Shown here piece after piece: positions 1 to 9,100 of a DNA stretch of 43,783 bases. This stretch comes from Candidatus Avelusimicrobium aviculae (GTDB taxonomy: Bacteria; Elusimicrobiota; Elusimicrobia; Elusimicrobiales; Elusimicrobiaceae), in NCBI GenBank assembly GCA_944324655.1, contig CALUXF010000013.1:1-43783 (forward strand), written 5' to 3'. Each line of letters begins with the position of its first letter. Within the stretch, counting starts at the first letter, position 1. The notes beneath the pieces were generated by a model. The model had not been told where the DNA came from, did not search any database, and worked only from the letters and a program-made list of their open reading frames with translations. The position numbers and the translations under genes are program-made.

Positions 1-46
1 AACTTTGCGCCAAGCTGAAACGTTAAATAGTATCCGTATTTAAATA

Positions 47-78
47 AAACCCCCGGCTTTACTAGGCCGGGGTTTTTT
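47..78. terminator. Rho-independent terminator after nagA
   Basis: A perfect 7-bp stem (CCCCGGC at 51-57, GCCGGGG at 66-72) with an 8-base loop is followed by six T on the plus strand. On the minus strand it is followed by GTTTTATTTA. It lies 31 bases beyond the nagA stop, so it can end the minus-strand GlcNAc operon. The better T tract faces plus, so it may also end a plus-strand gene lying left of the window. Confidence 0.75.
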
Positions 79-108
79 GTAGATGTCATAAACTTTTTGA
101 TAGGTGTA

Positions 109-1278
109 TTAATGATGGGGCGCCGGGTCAAACAGGCGGCCGGTTAGTATGGTTTTAAACAGGTTAAACTGCTTGTCAAAAAGCACCACGTCAGCCGTTT
201 GGCCGGGGGCTAAGGAGCCTCTGCCCGCCAAGCCCAGCAAACGCGCCGGCACGGCCCCGGCGCAGGCAACCGCCTGCGGCAGGCTAAAGCCAAAACGGGT
301 TAAGTTTTCCACTCCTTTTAGCATGGTTAAGGCAGAACCCGCTATCACTTTATCCGTTTTGCGCCGCCATACGCCGCCTTCCAGCACCACTTCTTCCCCG
401 TTGGCGGTAAAGGGCCCTTGGGGTCGGCCGGTGGGTTTTAACGCGTCGGTTACCAAAGCGATGTTTTGGGGCGGTTTCACGCGGCCCAAAAAGCCCACTA
501 TGTCCGGGTGTACGTGTACGCCGTCCGCAATGATTTCGCAGGATATTTCCGGGTGCATAAGCACCGCTCCCGCCGCGCCCGGGGCCCTATGGGTAAACGG
601 ACTCATGGCGTTAAACAAGTGGGTGGTGTGGGTAACGCCTTGGCGCGCGCCTTGTAAAAATTCCTCATACGTGGCGTTGGTATGCCCCGCCTGCATAAGA
701 ATATGGTGTTCTTTGCAAAAAGAGATAATGGGTTCCAGCCCGGGCAGTTCCGGCGCTAAGGTGATATTGGCAATATGCCCCTGGGCCGCTTCGTACAATT
801 TAGGCAACAAGTCCGGGCGCGGGGGGAGAATATCCTGGGGTTTCATAACGCCCGGTTTGGCGGGGGAGATAAAAGGCCCCTCCAGGTGAAAGCCGATGAG
901 TTTTGCCCCTTTTTCTTTTCCAAACGCGCCTGCCGTGGCGGATAATATACGCAGCATTTGCTCGGGCGTACCGCAATACAGCGTGGGGCAAAAAGCGCCC
1001 ACGCCGCAGGTCCCTAACGCCAAAGACATTTCAAGCAAATCTTCTTCCCGGGCGGTTTCCGGCCCGAAACCGGCGTATCCGTGTATGTGCGTGTCTATAA
1101 AAGCGGGGGCGGCGTAAGCGCCGCAGGCGTCCAGTATTTGGGCGTCCGCCGGGAGTTCTTCCACCTGGCTGTTAGGCAGCAGGGCGGATATATACCCGTT
1201 TTCCACCACCAAAGTATGCTGGGGTTTTATTTCACCGTCCGTCACGGCGGACACATTGAGTATAAAAAGTTTGTTCAT
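109..1278 (-). CDS. nagA: N-acetylglucosamine-6-phosphate deacetylase
   Basis: Removes the acetyl group from GlcNAc-6-phosphate in the cytoplasm, giving glucosamine-6-phosphate and acetate for NagB. The 389-residue product has the amidohydrolase metal-site pattern: HxH in DTHIHG (residues 64 and 66), HLEGPF (131-136), His199 in QAGHTN, His220 in THLFNAM and the catalytic Asp278 in VTDA. I chose the ATG at 1278 because it follows the nagB stop by one base and starts the conserved N-terminal strand. A 19-codon upstream extension would overlap nagB and has no family resemblance. It is the last gene of the operon and is very probably translationally coupled to nagB. Length is normal for the family. 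Confidence 0.95.
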   Translation of the reverse strand: MNKLFILNVSAVTDGEIKPQHTLVVENGYISALLPNSQVEELPADAQILDACGAYAAPAFIDTHIHGYAGFGPETAREEDLLEMSLALGTCGVGAFCPTLYCGTPEQMLRILSATAGAFGKEKGAKLIGFHLEGPFISPAKPGVMKPQDILPPRPDLLPKLYEAAQGHIANITLAPELPGLEPIISFCKEHHILMQAGHTNATYEEFLQGARQGVTHTTHLFNAMSPFTHRAPGAAGAVLMHPEISCEIIADGVHVHPDIVGFLGRVKPPQNIALVTDALKPTGRPQGPFTANGEEVVLEGGVWRRKTDKVIAGSALTMLKGVENLTRFGFSLPQAVACAGAVPARLLGLAGRGSLAPGQTADVVLFDKQFNLFKTILTGRLFDPAPHH

Positions 1279-1279
1279 T

Positions 1280-2095
1280 TTACAGTTCCAGGCAGTAGAT
1301 GGCGGCCTCGGGGTTTTTGGTTTGCAGGTCATCAAAATATTTTTTCAGGTCTTTGGGCAGTAAAGAAGCCGCTTGCGCGTCCATCAGCAACATGGCGTTG
1401 GGGTGCAGTTTTAAAGCTGTAAGCGGGCAGGAAACGGTCGGTTCGCTTTGGGTAAAGGTGCTTACAGCCTGCGCTTTTTGTTTGCCTACGGCTAAAATCA
1501 GTATTTCCTGCGCGTCCAACAGGGTTCCCAGCCCAATGGTAAGCGCATGGGTGGGCACTTTGTCTAAACGGTGTCCAAAAAAGCGGGCGTTGGCTTCCCG
1601 GGTGTCTTGGGTTAATTCCACTTTGCGGGTGCGGGAGGTAAAGGGGGAGCCCGGTTCGTTAAAGGCCAAATGTCCGTTTCTTCCCACGCCCCCTACAAAA
1701 AGCTGGATACCACCCGCTTGGCGGATAGCCGCTTCATAGGCGGCGCATTCGGCTTGCGGGTCTGTGGCCATGCCGTCTAAAATATGGCGGTTTTGCGGGG
1801 CGATGTTGACGCCGGAAAATAAATGCCTTTGCATATAGCTGTGGTAGCTTTGCGGGTGGGCCGGAAGCAGGTTGGCGTATTCATCCATATTAAACGTAAC
1901 GAAAGGGGAAAAATCCAGCGCGCCCGTTTGGTAAAACAAACGCAAATTGGCGTACATATCCGTTACGGTGCCTCCGGTGGGAAGCCCTAGGGTAAACGGC
2001 TCTTGCGGGTGTGCGGATAAAAAACTTTCGGCCGTTTGTTTTATGTAAGCGGCGGCCCATAAACCCAAGTTGATGTTTGCAAGAGCCAGTTTCAT
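1280..2095 (-). CDS. nagB: Glucosamine-6-phosphate deaminase
   Basis: Converts glucosamine-6-phosphate to fructose-6-phosphate and ammonia, the last committed step that feeds amino sugar into glycolysis. The 271-residue protein has the sugar-phosphate loop GLPTGGT (37-43), NMDEY with the general base Asp71, and GVGRNGHLAFNEP (136-148) with His142 and Glu147. The position matching Asp141 of the E. coli enzyme is Asn140 here; from memory this exchange also occurs in other active NagB proteins, so I do not read it as inactivation. The gene starts 2 bases after the stop of the permease gene and ends 1 base before nagA, as expected for one message. Confidence 0.95.
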   Translation of the reverse strand: MKLALANINLGLWAAAYIKQTAESFLSAHPQEPFTLGLPTGGTVTDMYANLRLFYQTGALDFSPFVTFNMDEYANLLPAHPQSYHSYMQRHLFSGVNIAPQNRHILDGMATDPQAECAAYEAAIRQAGGIQLFVGGVGRNGHLAFNEPGSPFTSRTRKVELTQDTREANARFFGHRLDKVPTHALTIGLGTLLDAQEILILAVGKQKAQAVSTFTQSEPTVSCPLTALKLHPNAMLLMDAQAASLLPKDLKKYFDDLQTKNPEAAIYCLEL

Positions 2096-2097
2096 AG

Positions 2098-3546
2098 TTA
2101 ACCTCTTTTGACGTATTGTCTTATTTCATCGGCCAGCAAGTCCGCCTCCGGGCCGATGACGACCTGCACGCTTCCCCCGGCGGCTTTTACTACGCCGCGC
2201 GCGCCTAATTGTTTTAAAGCGGATTCATTTGCTTGGGAAGGGTCCGCCAGTTCCAGGCGCAGACGGGTGGCGCAGGCGTCTATGGTTTTTAAATTGTCTT
2301 TCCCGCCTAAAGCGGCCACATATTTCGCCGCCCGGCTGTTTTGCGGCAAAGGGGCGTTGTTTGGGGTTTCCGGTTGGGCGTTTGAGGGAGCGTCAGCGGC
2401 GGGGGGAGTATCTTCCCGTCCGGGGGTTTTTAAATCCCATTTGCGTATGGCCCACACAAAAAGCAGATAATATGCCACGCCGTAAGCCAGGCCTACCGGC
2501 AGCAAATACCAGCCGTTGGTGCCCAGCCCGTATCCTAAAATATAATCAAACAGGCCGGCGGAAAACGTAAAACCCAGTTTTACGTTTAACATGTTCATGA
2601 TTACTAAAGAGGCTCCCGTCAGCACCGCGTGCAAAACGTATAACGGGAAAGCCAAAAACATGAAAGAAAATTCTATCGGTTCCGTAATGCCGGTTAAAAA
2701 AGAAGTCAGCGCCATGGACAGCAGCAACCCGGCAATGGCTTTTTTGCGTGCGGTGTCCGCCGTGCGTATCATAGCCAGGCACGCGGCGGGCAGGCCAAAC
2801 ATCATAATGGGAAAGAACCCCGCCATAAACGCCCCGGCGGCAGGGTCTCCCGCAAAGAAGCGGGTCAAATCCCCCTGCACCACGCTTTGCACTCCGTTTT
2901 GCAGAGCGGTAAATTCCCCAAATTGAAACCATACCAAATTGTTAATAATGTGATGCAGACCCAGCGGGATAAGCAAGCGGTTGGCCGTGCCGTAAAAGAA
3001 CAGGCCGATATTGCCGGACTGTATCGTCCAATCCCCAAAGGCGGAAATGGCTTTACCGATAGGCGGCCAAATAAAATAAGCCGCGCAGGCGATTAACAAA
3101 CAAGCCCCCCCGGTAATGATAGGCACAAAACGTTTCCCTCCAAAAAAAGCCAAATAAGAAGGAAGCTGTACATTTCTGTATTTGTTATACAGCAGGCCGG
3201 CGGTAACGCCGGCAATAATACCGCCCAGCACGCCCATGTCGCAGGAAGGATCCAGCACTTTTAAGGCGGAGGTTTGTATCACATAGCCCACATAAGCGGC
3301 CAAGGCGGCGGCGCCGTGGTTTTCATGCGCAAAGCCGATGGCTACGCCCAACGCGAAAATAACGGGTAAATTGCTGAAGACGGCGTTCCCGGCGGCGGCC
3401 AGGAAAGCGATATCCAGCAAATCCGGCTGTCCCAAGCGAAGCAAAAGCCCCGCCACCGGCAGTACGGCGATAGGAAGCATAAGGGCTTTGCCCAATTGTA
3501 CCAGGCCGCGCCCGGCGGGAGCTAAGAAGCGTTTGATGGCGGTCAT
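2098..3546 (-). CDS. nagE: PTS N-acetylglucosamine/glucose-type permease, IICB
   Basis: Inner-membrane permease that imports and phosphorylates a hexose, most likely GlcNAc from its operon. The 482 residues comprise an N-terminal IIC domain (about 1-370) with many hydrophobic segments, the GLHHIINN motif and the GITEPIEF motif, then a Pro/Ala/Asn-rich linker (about 375-405) and a C-terminal IIB domain with the phosphorylated Cys425 in DACATRLRL. Unlike E. coli NagE it has no IIA domain; that domain is at the start of the neighbouring upstream gene. The start at 3546 follows an AGGAGA ribosome site that overlaps the end of the upstream gene. GlcNAc rather than glucose is inferred from nagB and nagA directly downstream. 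Confidence 0.92.
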   Translation of the reverse strand: MTAIKRFLAPAGRGLVQLGKALMLPIAVLPVAGLLLRLGQPDLLDIAFLAAAGNAVFSNLPVIFALGVAIGFAHENHGAAALAAYVGYVIQTSALKVLDPSCDMGVLGGIIAGVTAGLLYNKYRNVQLPSYLAFFGGKRFVPIITGGACLLIACAAYFIWPPIGKAISAFGDWTIQSGNIGLFFYGTANRLLIPLGLHHIINNLVWFQFGEFTALQNGVQSVVQGDLTRFFAGDPAAGAFMAGFFPIMMFGLPAACLAMIRTADTARKKAIAGLLLSMALTSFLTGITEPIEFSFMFLAFPLYVLHAVLTGASLVIMNMLNVKLGFTFSAGLFDYILGYGLGTNGWYLLPVGLAYGVAYYLLFVWAIRKWDLKTPGREDTPPAADAPSNAQPETPNNAPLPQNSRAAKYVAALGGKDNLKTIDACATRLRLELADPSQANESALKQLGARGVVKAAGGSVQVVIGPEADLLADEIRQYVKRG

Positions 3547-3560
3547 AGTTGTTTTCTCTC

Positions 3561-6071
3561 CTAAATGTGAAAAGTTTTATGTACAAATGCACGCACTTGT
3601 TTTGCGTTTTTTAAAGACAGGGCCTGCTGGGCCGCTTGCGCGCAGAATTCTTCGTCCAGCGCGCGCACGATGGATTTTATTTTTCCCACCGCCTGGGCCG
3701 ATACGGCCAGTTCGGTTACGCCTAGCCCCACAAGCAGGGGAACGGCTTGGCTGTCTCCCGCCATGGCGCCGCAAACGGCTACGGGCTTGTGGTGCTTTTT
3801 GCCCGCGCGGCCCGTGGCGGCGATTAAATGCAGTATGGCCGGGTTTAAATGGTCCGCCCGGGCGGCTAAAGAGGGGTGTCCCCGGTCTATCGCCAAGGTA
3901 TATTGGGTTAAGTCGTTCGTGCCGATGGAAAAGAAATCCACTTCTTCGGCAAATTGTTCGGCCAGTAAAGCGGCGGAGGGAACTTCCACCATAATCCCTA
4001 TTTCTAATGGGGCCTCTATGCCCAGGTTTTGTTGTTCTTCTTTAATTAAACGGCGCATAAGGGCGGCTTCTTCTATAAAAGAAATCATGGGCAGCATAAT
4101 GCGCACCACGCCCGCCGGTTTTACCCGCAGCATGGCGCGTATTTGCGCGCGGAAAAGGGACTCGTTAAGCTCATAGGTGCGTACCCCGCGCAGCCCCAGT
4201 ACGGGGTTTTGCTCTTTGGGCAGGCGGACAAATTCCACCGGTTTGTCCCCACCAATATCCAGCGTGCGCAGGGTGACGGGGCGCCCGTGCATGGCGTTGA
4301 CAATTTGCTGGTAACAGGCCAGTTGGGTTTCTTCCGATGGGGGAGTTGTTGTGCCTTGTAAAAATAAAAATTCCGTGCGTACCAGCCCCAGGGTATCCGC
4401 GCCGTTTTGGTAAGCGTAAAGGGCTTCTTTTTCATTGCTGACGTTGCCGCCCACCAAAATACGCAGTCCGTTTTTAGTGAGGGCCGGGCCTTGGCCGGAG
4501 GCTTTCAGTTCGGCCTCTTTGCGCGCGCTTTCCGTAAATTTAGCATTTAGACGTTCTTCATCTTGGGCGGAAGGATTTATAAACAAAAGGCCTTCAGCCG
4601 CGTCAAGATAGGTTTTACTGCCGGAGGGAACGTTTAAAACGGCGTCCCCGGCGGCCACCAACGTGGGTATGCCCATATTGCGCAGCATAATGGCGCTGTG
4701 CGCCGTGGGAGAGCCTTGCGCCAGCACCACGCCGCGAACATGGGCGTCAAAAAAACTTAAATCAGACGGGAGCAAATCCTCCGCAAACACGATGCACCCG
4801 TCCGGAAATGCGGGAGGGGTTTCTTCTTTGCCGCTTATTTTTAACAAAACGCGTTTGCGCAGGTCTTTTAAATCGGCGATGCGTTCCATTAAAAAGCGGT
4901 TTTGGGTTTTTTTCAGCAAATCAATGCTGGCGCGTATGGCTTCGTTAAAAGCGAAAGAGGCGGTTTTCCCCTGGGAGATGACTTCTTTGGAACGGGCCAG
5001 CAAAAAAGGGTCTTTTAATAAAAACAAGTGGGCGGATAAAATTTCTTTGGCGGCGTTGCTGGGGGACTTAGCCGCCTCCTCTTGTAATTCTTTTTCCAGC
5101 GCGGCTAAAGTGGTTTGAAAAATTTCTTCTTGCTGCGGGATATTGTTTGCCGTTTCTTCAAAGGGTATTTCCCCGGCGGTAAATTTCCAGGCCGTTCCGT
5201 GCGCCAGCCCCGCGCAGGCACACAGCGCTTTTAAGGTAGCAGGAACGGAAAAATCCACCGAGGCGGGTTGGCTGGCGGCTTGGTTTATTTTGGTTTCATT
5301 TTCCCCCAAGCCTTCTTTTAAAGCGGTGGTTAGTTTTTCCAGCGCGTGGCGGGCGCGGCTTTCATCGGGAGTATGGGCCTGCAGCTGGATGGTTTCTCCC
5401 GGCTCTAAAGCCAGGCCCATGATTTCCATAATGCTTTTGGCGTTGGCTTTTTCATTTCCTTTTACAAGGTAAAGGGAAAAATCAAACTGGGCGGCCAGTT
5501 TGGCAAGCACGGCCGCCGGGCGCGCGTGCAGGCCGTTGGGGTTTACGATGCAAATTTTTTCACTAAGAAAAACCGGCGCGTCGTCTTGTGCGTTTTGCGG
5601 CGAGTGCTGCGGCTGCGTCTCGCCGGCGGAGGCTATTTTTTGTCCTTTTTGCGCCCGCCCGGAAGCTAATACCGCTACCGGAGCATCCTGCGGCGCGGTA
5701 ACGGCGCAGATAATCCAAGCGCAAGGGGCCGATTTTTTTAGAAAATCCAAATCAAAGGTTAACAACGGTTGGCCTGGGCTTACTTCTTGCCCTTGTTTTA
5801 CCAAAAGGGTAAAGCCTTTGCCTTTCAAAGAAACCGTTTCCACCCCGATATGGACTAATAACTCAAAACCATTTTGGGTAATGACCAAAGCGTGTTTGTT
5901 GGGGTTAATGTTGGTGATAATACCGCCGCAGGGGGCAAAAACTTCCCCTTTAGCGGGGTCTATGGCGAAACCGTTGCCCAGCATATGCTGGCTGAATACG
6001 GGGTCCGGCACTTGTTCCAGCGGAAAGATGGAACCGTCCGCCGGGGAGAAAAGTTCCAAAACGGATGACAT
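3561..6071 (-). CDS. PTS IIA-HPr-EI fusion phosphotransferase
   Basis: An 836-residue cytoplasmic protein that can carry phosphate from PEP to the IICB permease. Domains in order: a Crr-type IIA (about 1-150) with the active-site pair His60 and His74 (LLVHIGVE); HPr (about 168-255) with His182 in GLHARPA and Ser213 in the regulatory-serine position; enzyme I (about 275-830) with phospho-His458 in SPTAHSA, DIGGDKP, GLRGVR, SIGTNDL and Cys767 in VCGAMAGD. IIA, HPr and EI fused next to a IICB is the arrangement known from multiphosphoryl-transfer proteins of the NagF/FruB kind. The first gene of the operon, it has a good AAGGAGT ribosome site 4 bases before the ATG. The only PTS genes in the window are these two, so the system looks self-contained. 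Confidence 0.95.
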   Translation of the reverse strand: MSSVLELFSPADGSIFPLEQVPDPVFSQHMLGNGFAIDPAKGEVFAPCGGIITNINPNKHALVITQNGFELLVHIGVETVSLKGKGFTLLVKQGQEVSPGQPLLTFDLDFLKKSAPCAWIICAVTAPQDAPVAVLASGRAQKGQKIASAGETQPQHSPQNAQDDAPVFLSEKICIVNPNGLHARPAAVLAKLAAQFDFSLYLVKGNEKANAKSIMEIMGLALEPGETIQLQAHTPDESRARHALEKLTTALKEGLGENETKINQAASQPASVDFSVPATLKALCACAGLAHGTAWKFTAGEIPFEETANNIPQQEEIFQTTLAALEKELQEEAAKSPSNAAKEILSAHLFLLKDPFLLARSKEVISQGKTASFAFNEAIRASIDLLKKTQNRFLMERIADLKDLRKRVLLKISGKEETPPAFPDGCIVFAEDLLPSDLSFFDAHVRGVVLAQGSPTAHSAIMLRNMGIPTLVAAGDAVLNVPSGSKTYLDAAEGLLFINPSAQDEERLNAKFTESARKEAELKASGQGPALTKNGLRILVGGNVSNEKEALYAYQNGADTLGLVRTEFLFLQGTTTPPSEETQLACYQQIVNAMHGRPVTLRTLDIGGDKPVEFVRLPKEQNPVLGLRGVRTYELNESLFRAQIRAMLRVKPAGVVRIMLPMISFIEEAALMRRLIKEEQQNLGIEAPLEIGIMVEVPSAALLAEQFAEEVDFFSIGTNDLTQYTLAIDRGHPSLAARADHLNPAILHLIAATGRAGKKHHKPVAVCGAMAGDSQAVPLLVGLGVTELAVSAQAVGKIKSIVRALDEEFCAQAAQQALSLKNAKQVRAFVHKTFHI

Positions 6072-6096
6072 GAAAACTCCTTAAACAGTTTCCTCT

Positions 6097-6124
6097 ATTA
6101 TAGTATATTCTGAAGCTATTTCAA
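6097..6124 (-). promoter_or_regulatory. Sigma-70-type promoter of the GlcNAc operon
   Basis: On the minus strand TTGAAA (6124-6119) and a perfect TATAAT (6102-6097) are 16 bases apart. Transcription would begin near 6090, about 20 bases before the IIA-HPr-EI start codon. I see no clear NagC- or GntR-type operator in the short leader, and no regulator gene is next to the operon. Confidence 0.75.
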
Positions 6125-6140
6125 GAGAGGCGCCCATAAA

Positions 6141-6165
6141 AAACCCCGCTGTAAAAGCGGGGTTT
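6141..6165 (-). terminator. Terminator of the alpha-2-macroglobulin gene
   Basis: A 10-bp perfect stem (AAACCCCGCT / AGCGGGGTTT) with a 5-base loop. On the minus strand the 3' arm runs into TTTTTTATG. It lies 16 bases after the macroglobulin stop and just before the GlcNAc operon promoter, insulating the two units. Confidence 0.85.
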
Positions 6166-6181
6166 TGAAGAAACATAATTT

Positions 6182-9100
6182 TTAATCTACCCGTAACAGT
6201 TCCGAGCGGCTGTTTGCCCCAAACTGCGGCGCATACATAGCCTGTATTTTAGCCGCCGGTACGCGGTATTCCCCGGCCGATGTGGGGCGCAGGGTGTAGG
6301 TAAACTCCACCGTACCCGCAGGCAGCCAATTAATGTAGAAATTGGTGGCCGCGTCTTTATACTCTTGATACATAATAAGCGGGTTGGCCGTCCAGCCGGA
6401 AAGCAGGGCATCGTTTTCAAACCCGGTGGGTTTGGGGTCAGACAAGAGAACGTACTCAAACGCGCTGTCCGTGGTTACGGTCAGGTGTACTTCCACCTCG
6501 TCTGCGGGTTTAACGGGGGTTAAATCTTCCAGGCGGCGCAGTTTGGCTACGCCGTCCTGCGTGTATTTTAAGAAATATTCCCTCGTTACATTTATGACCC
6601 CTTTGGGAGACTGTTTTGCTTTTGCCGTAGTGTATACCACGGATAAAGAGGCAAAATCCTCCGCTCCTCCTTGTTTGGCAATGTCTGCCTTGTAGAAAGA
6701 GGGGTCTATATCCCCGCGGCGCACGTAACGCGGGTCTTCCGTCCAGTCAAACGGTTTAAAGGATAGGTTTTTCTCTACGGAACCCCATTTTACGCTGTAG
6801 TTGGTTTCTTGATTCATTAAGCCTTTTTTGGATAGATAGTTCAGCAGCGTAAATACCGCTTGGGATGCCGCGCGCGGGGACCCCCACTCATTAGCCTGGC
6901 GGTTAAACAACAGCCAGCGCACCATGGGGGCGATTTGTTCTGCCTCCGGGCGGATATCCAATAAGGTTTGCAGGGTAACGGTTTGGGTGGATAAAGTATC
7001 GTTATACCAAATCCAGCTTTGGGCTTCCGGCGCGAAATAGGCTCCGGTGAGTTCGTTTTCCTGCAGTTGGTCCAACACCATATTTAAGTATTTTTGGGCT
7101 TTGGTGTCGTCCTGCAAACGGTGGAAAATATTGGCCGCGTAAATTTGCCCCAAGGGCGTCATAAAGCGGGAGTATTCTTCCGCGTATTGCGCCCAGCCGC
7201 GTATGTCTTTTTGGGCGGCTTGCACTTCTTGCCATTGCGCCGGGAAAGCGCTTAACACGTAAGCCGCGTACAGGGTGTGGGCCACGTCCGCCCCCGATGG
7301 GGTTTTTACCTCTCCCAAGCGGCGTGATACGGAGGTCTGGGCAAAAGCGTACGCTTTTTTAGCCATATCCTGCGGAATGTCCGCCCCATAAGCCAAGGCT
7401 TGGGCAAACATATCCAGCGCAAACAACGTTAAGTATTCGTCATCCCGGCCGCCGGGCAGCCAAGAGAAAGCCCCGTTTGCGTTTTGGTATTTTTTCAGCG
7501 CGGTTAAAGTTTTGGTTTGCTGGCGGCGCAGGGTTTCCGGCTCAAACAGGCTGACGAGATCCCCTTCCTGCGCTTGGCGCCCTTGGGAAATGGTAAGCCA
7601 CGGGGTCTGGCTGAGTAATTCCAAACGCAGCGGGTCTTGCGCGTCCCACACCGGGGTGACGGTGCCTCTCGCCGGCAGGCGGGAAACGGCTTGTTTCATT
7701 TCCGGGTACTGTTCATAGAAGCGGTTAACAACCGCCAGCGGAACGTATTGGTTAAGCAGGCTGACAAGGTCTTCATGTTTATTTACCAGTAAGTTCGGCA
7801 CGCTGTTAAACACGGACAGCGCCAAGCTGGGGTTGATTTGCAAAACGGCGGTTTGAGGCTGGGCGTCCTGCACGGATTTCATTTCCGTAAGCTGCAGGGT
7901 GTTGTTGCCTTCTTTTAAAGCCGCGTTGGCGGTGGCAAGCAGGCGTTCACGCCCGGGCAGTACGGCAATGGATTTAGATTCCGCGTCCGATTCTTTCACG
8001 TAGCGGGCGGTGGCGGTAATATCGGTAATTTCCGTGCCCTCCGGCACGGTAATATCCCACGATACAAAAGCCGTTTCTCCCGCGCCTACGCTTACTTCTT
8101 TTTGCGCTTTTTTAATGCCAAAGGCTTTGGCCGCGTCTACCCCGTTTTGCCGCAGGGCCAGTTCCACTTGGGCGCTGATTTTTTTGCCGGATAAGTTGGT
8201 TACCGCCGCTTGCAGGGTGGTTTTGTCCCCTTCGCGCAAAAAGCGCGGCAGCTGCAGGCGGACCATAAAATCTTTGCGGGTAACGGTTTGGGCGGTAAAG
8301 GAACCCAAATCAACCGAGCGGGTAAGCACAAAACCCAAAATGTTCCATTCACTAAGCGCCTGCGGCATAGTAAAAGATATTTGCGCTTTGCCGTTTTTCA
8401 CCGGTACGGTGGGGCTAAAGAAAGCGGTTTCCCTAAAGTCCGTACGTACGGCGGAGGGGGTTTCCTCTTCGGCGGAGGGAACTGCGGTTGCGGTATCCCG
8501 GGCCATGGCGCTTTCTTCCGCCGTGGCGACGGCTGCGTCCGCCTGGGCAAAAGCCAGCGCGGGCGCGGCCTTGGGCATTATCCCTCCGGCTACGGCGCGG
8601 GACGTATTCATCACGGCGGATTTATACATCCGAAACACCGGGTTTAAATTCAACTGCGGCAGCGGCAGCGGATAATTATCCGCAAAAGGCTGTTTAAAGC
8701 GGGCATCCGGACCGGAAGCCGCCGTAACCGGCGCTTTAAACAAGCTGTTGGTAAAATTACCCATAGGGCGCTGCTCTGGGAATAAATTGTTTAGCGTGAG
8801 GCGCGTTTCCGGCTTGGCGTAATAATCCAAGGCTTTGTCATACACGGTAATGCTGGCTTGCCCTTCTACCGGCGTTCCGGTAACGTCTTTAGCGCTTAAC
8901 GTCCAGTTTACGCGTTCCCCGGGCAGTACGGACGGAGCCCCCTGCCAAGTGAGGCTTAATTTTTTGTTGTCGTAGGGCACATCGGCAAACGCGCTGTTTT
9001 GGAATGCTTTATAGTCAGACGCGCCAAACCAGTGCACGCCAAACCCGCCCCGGTACTCGTTTTCCACAGGAACGGTTAAGATGTTTACCCCTTTGCTGGC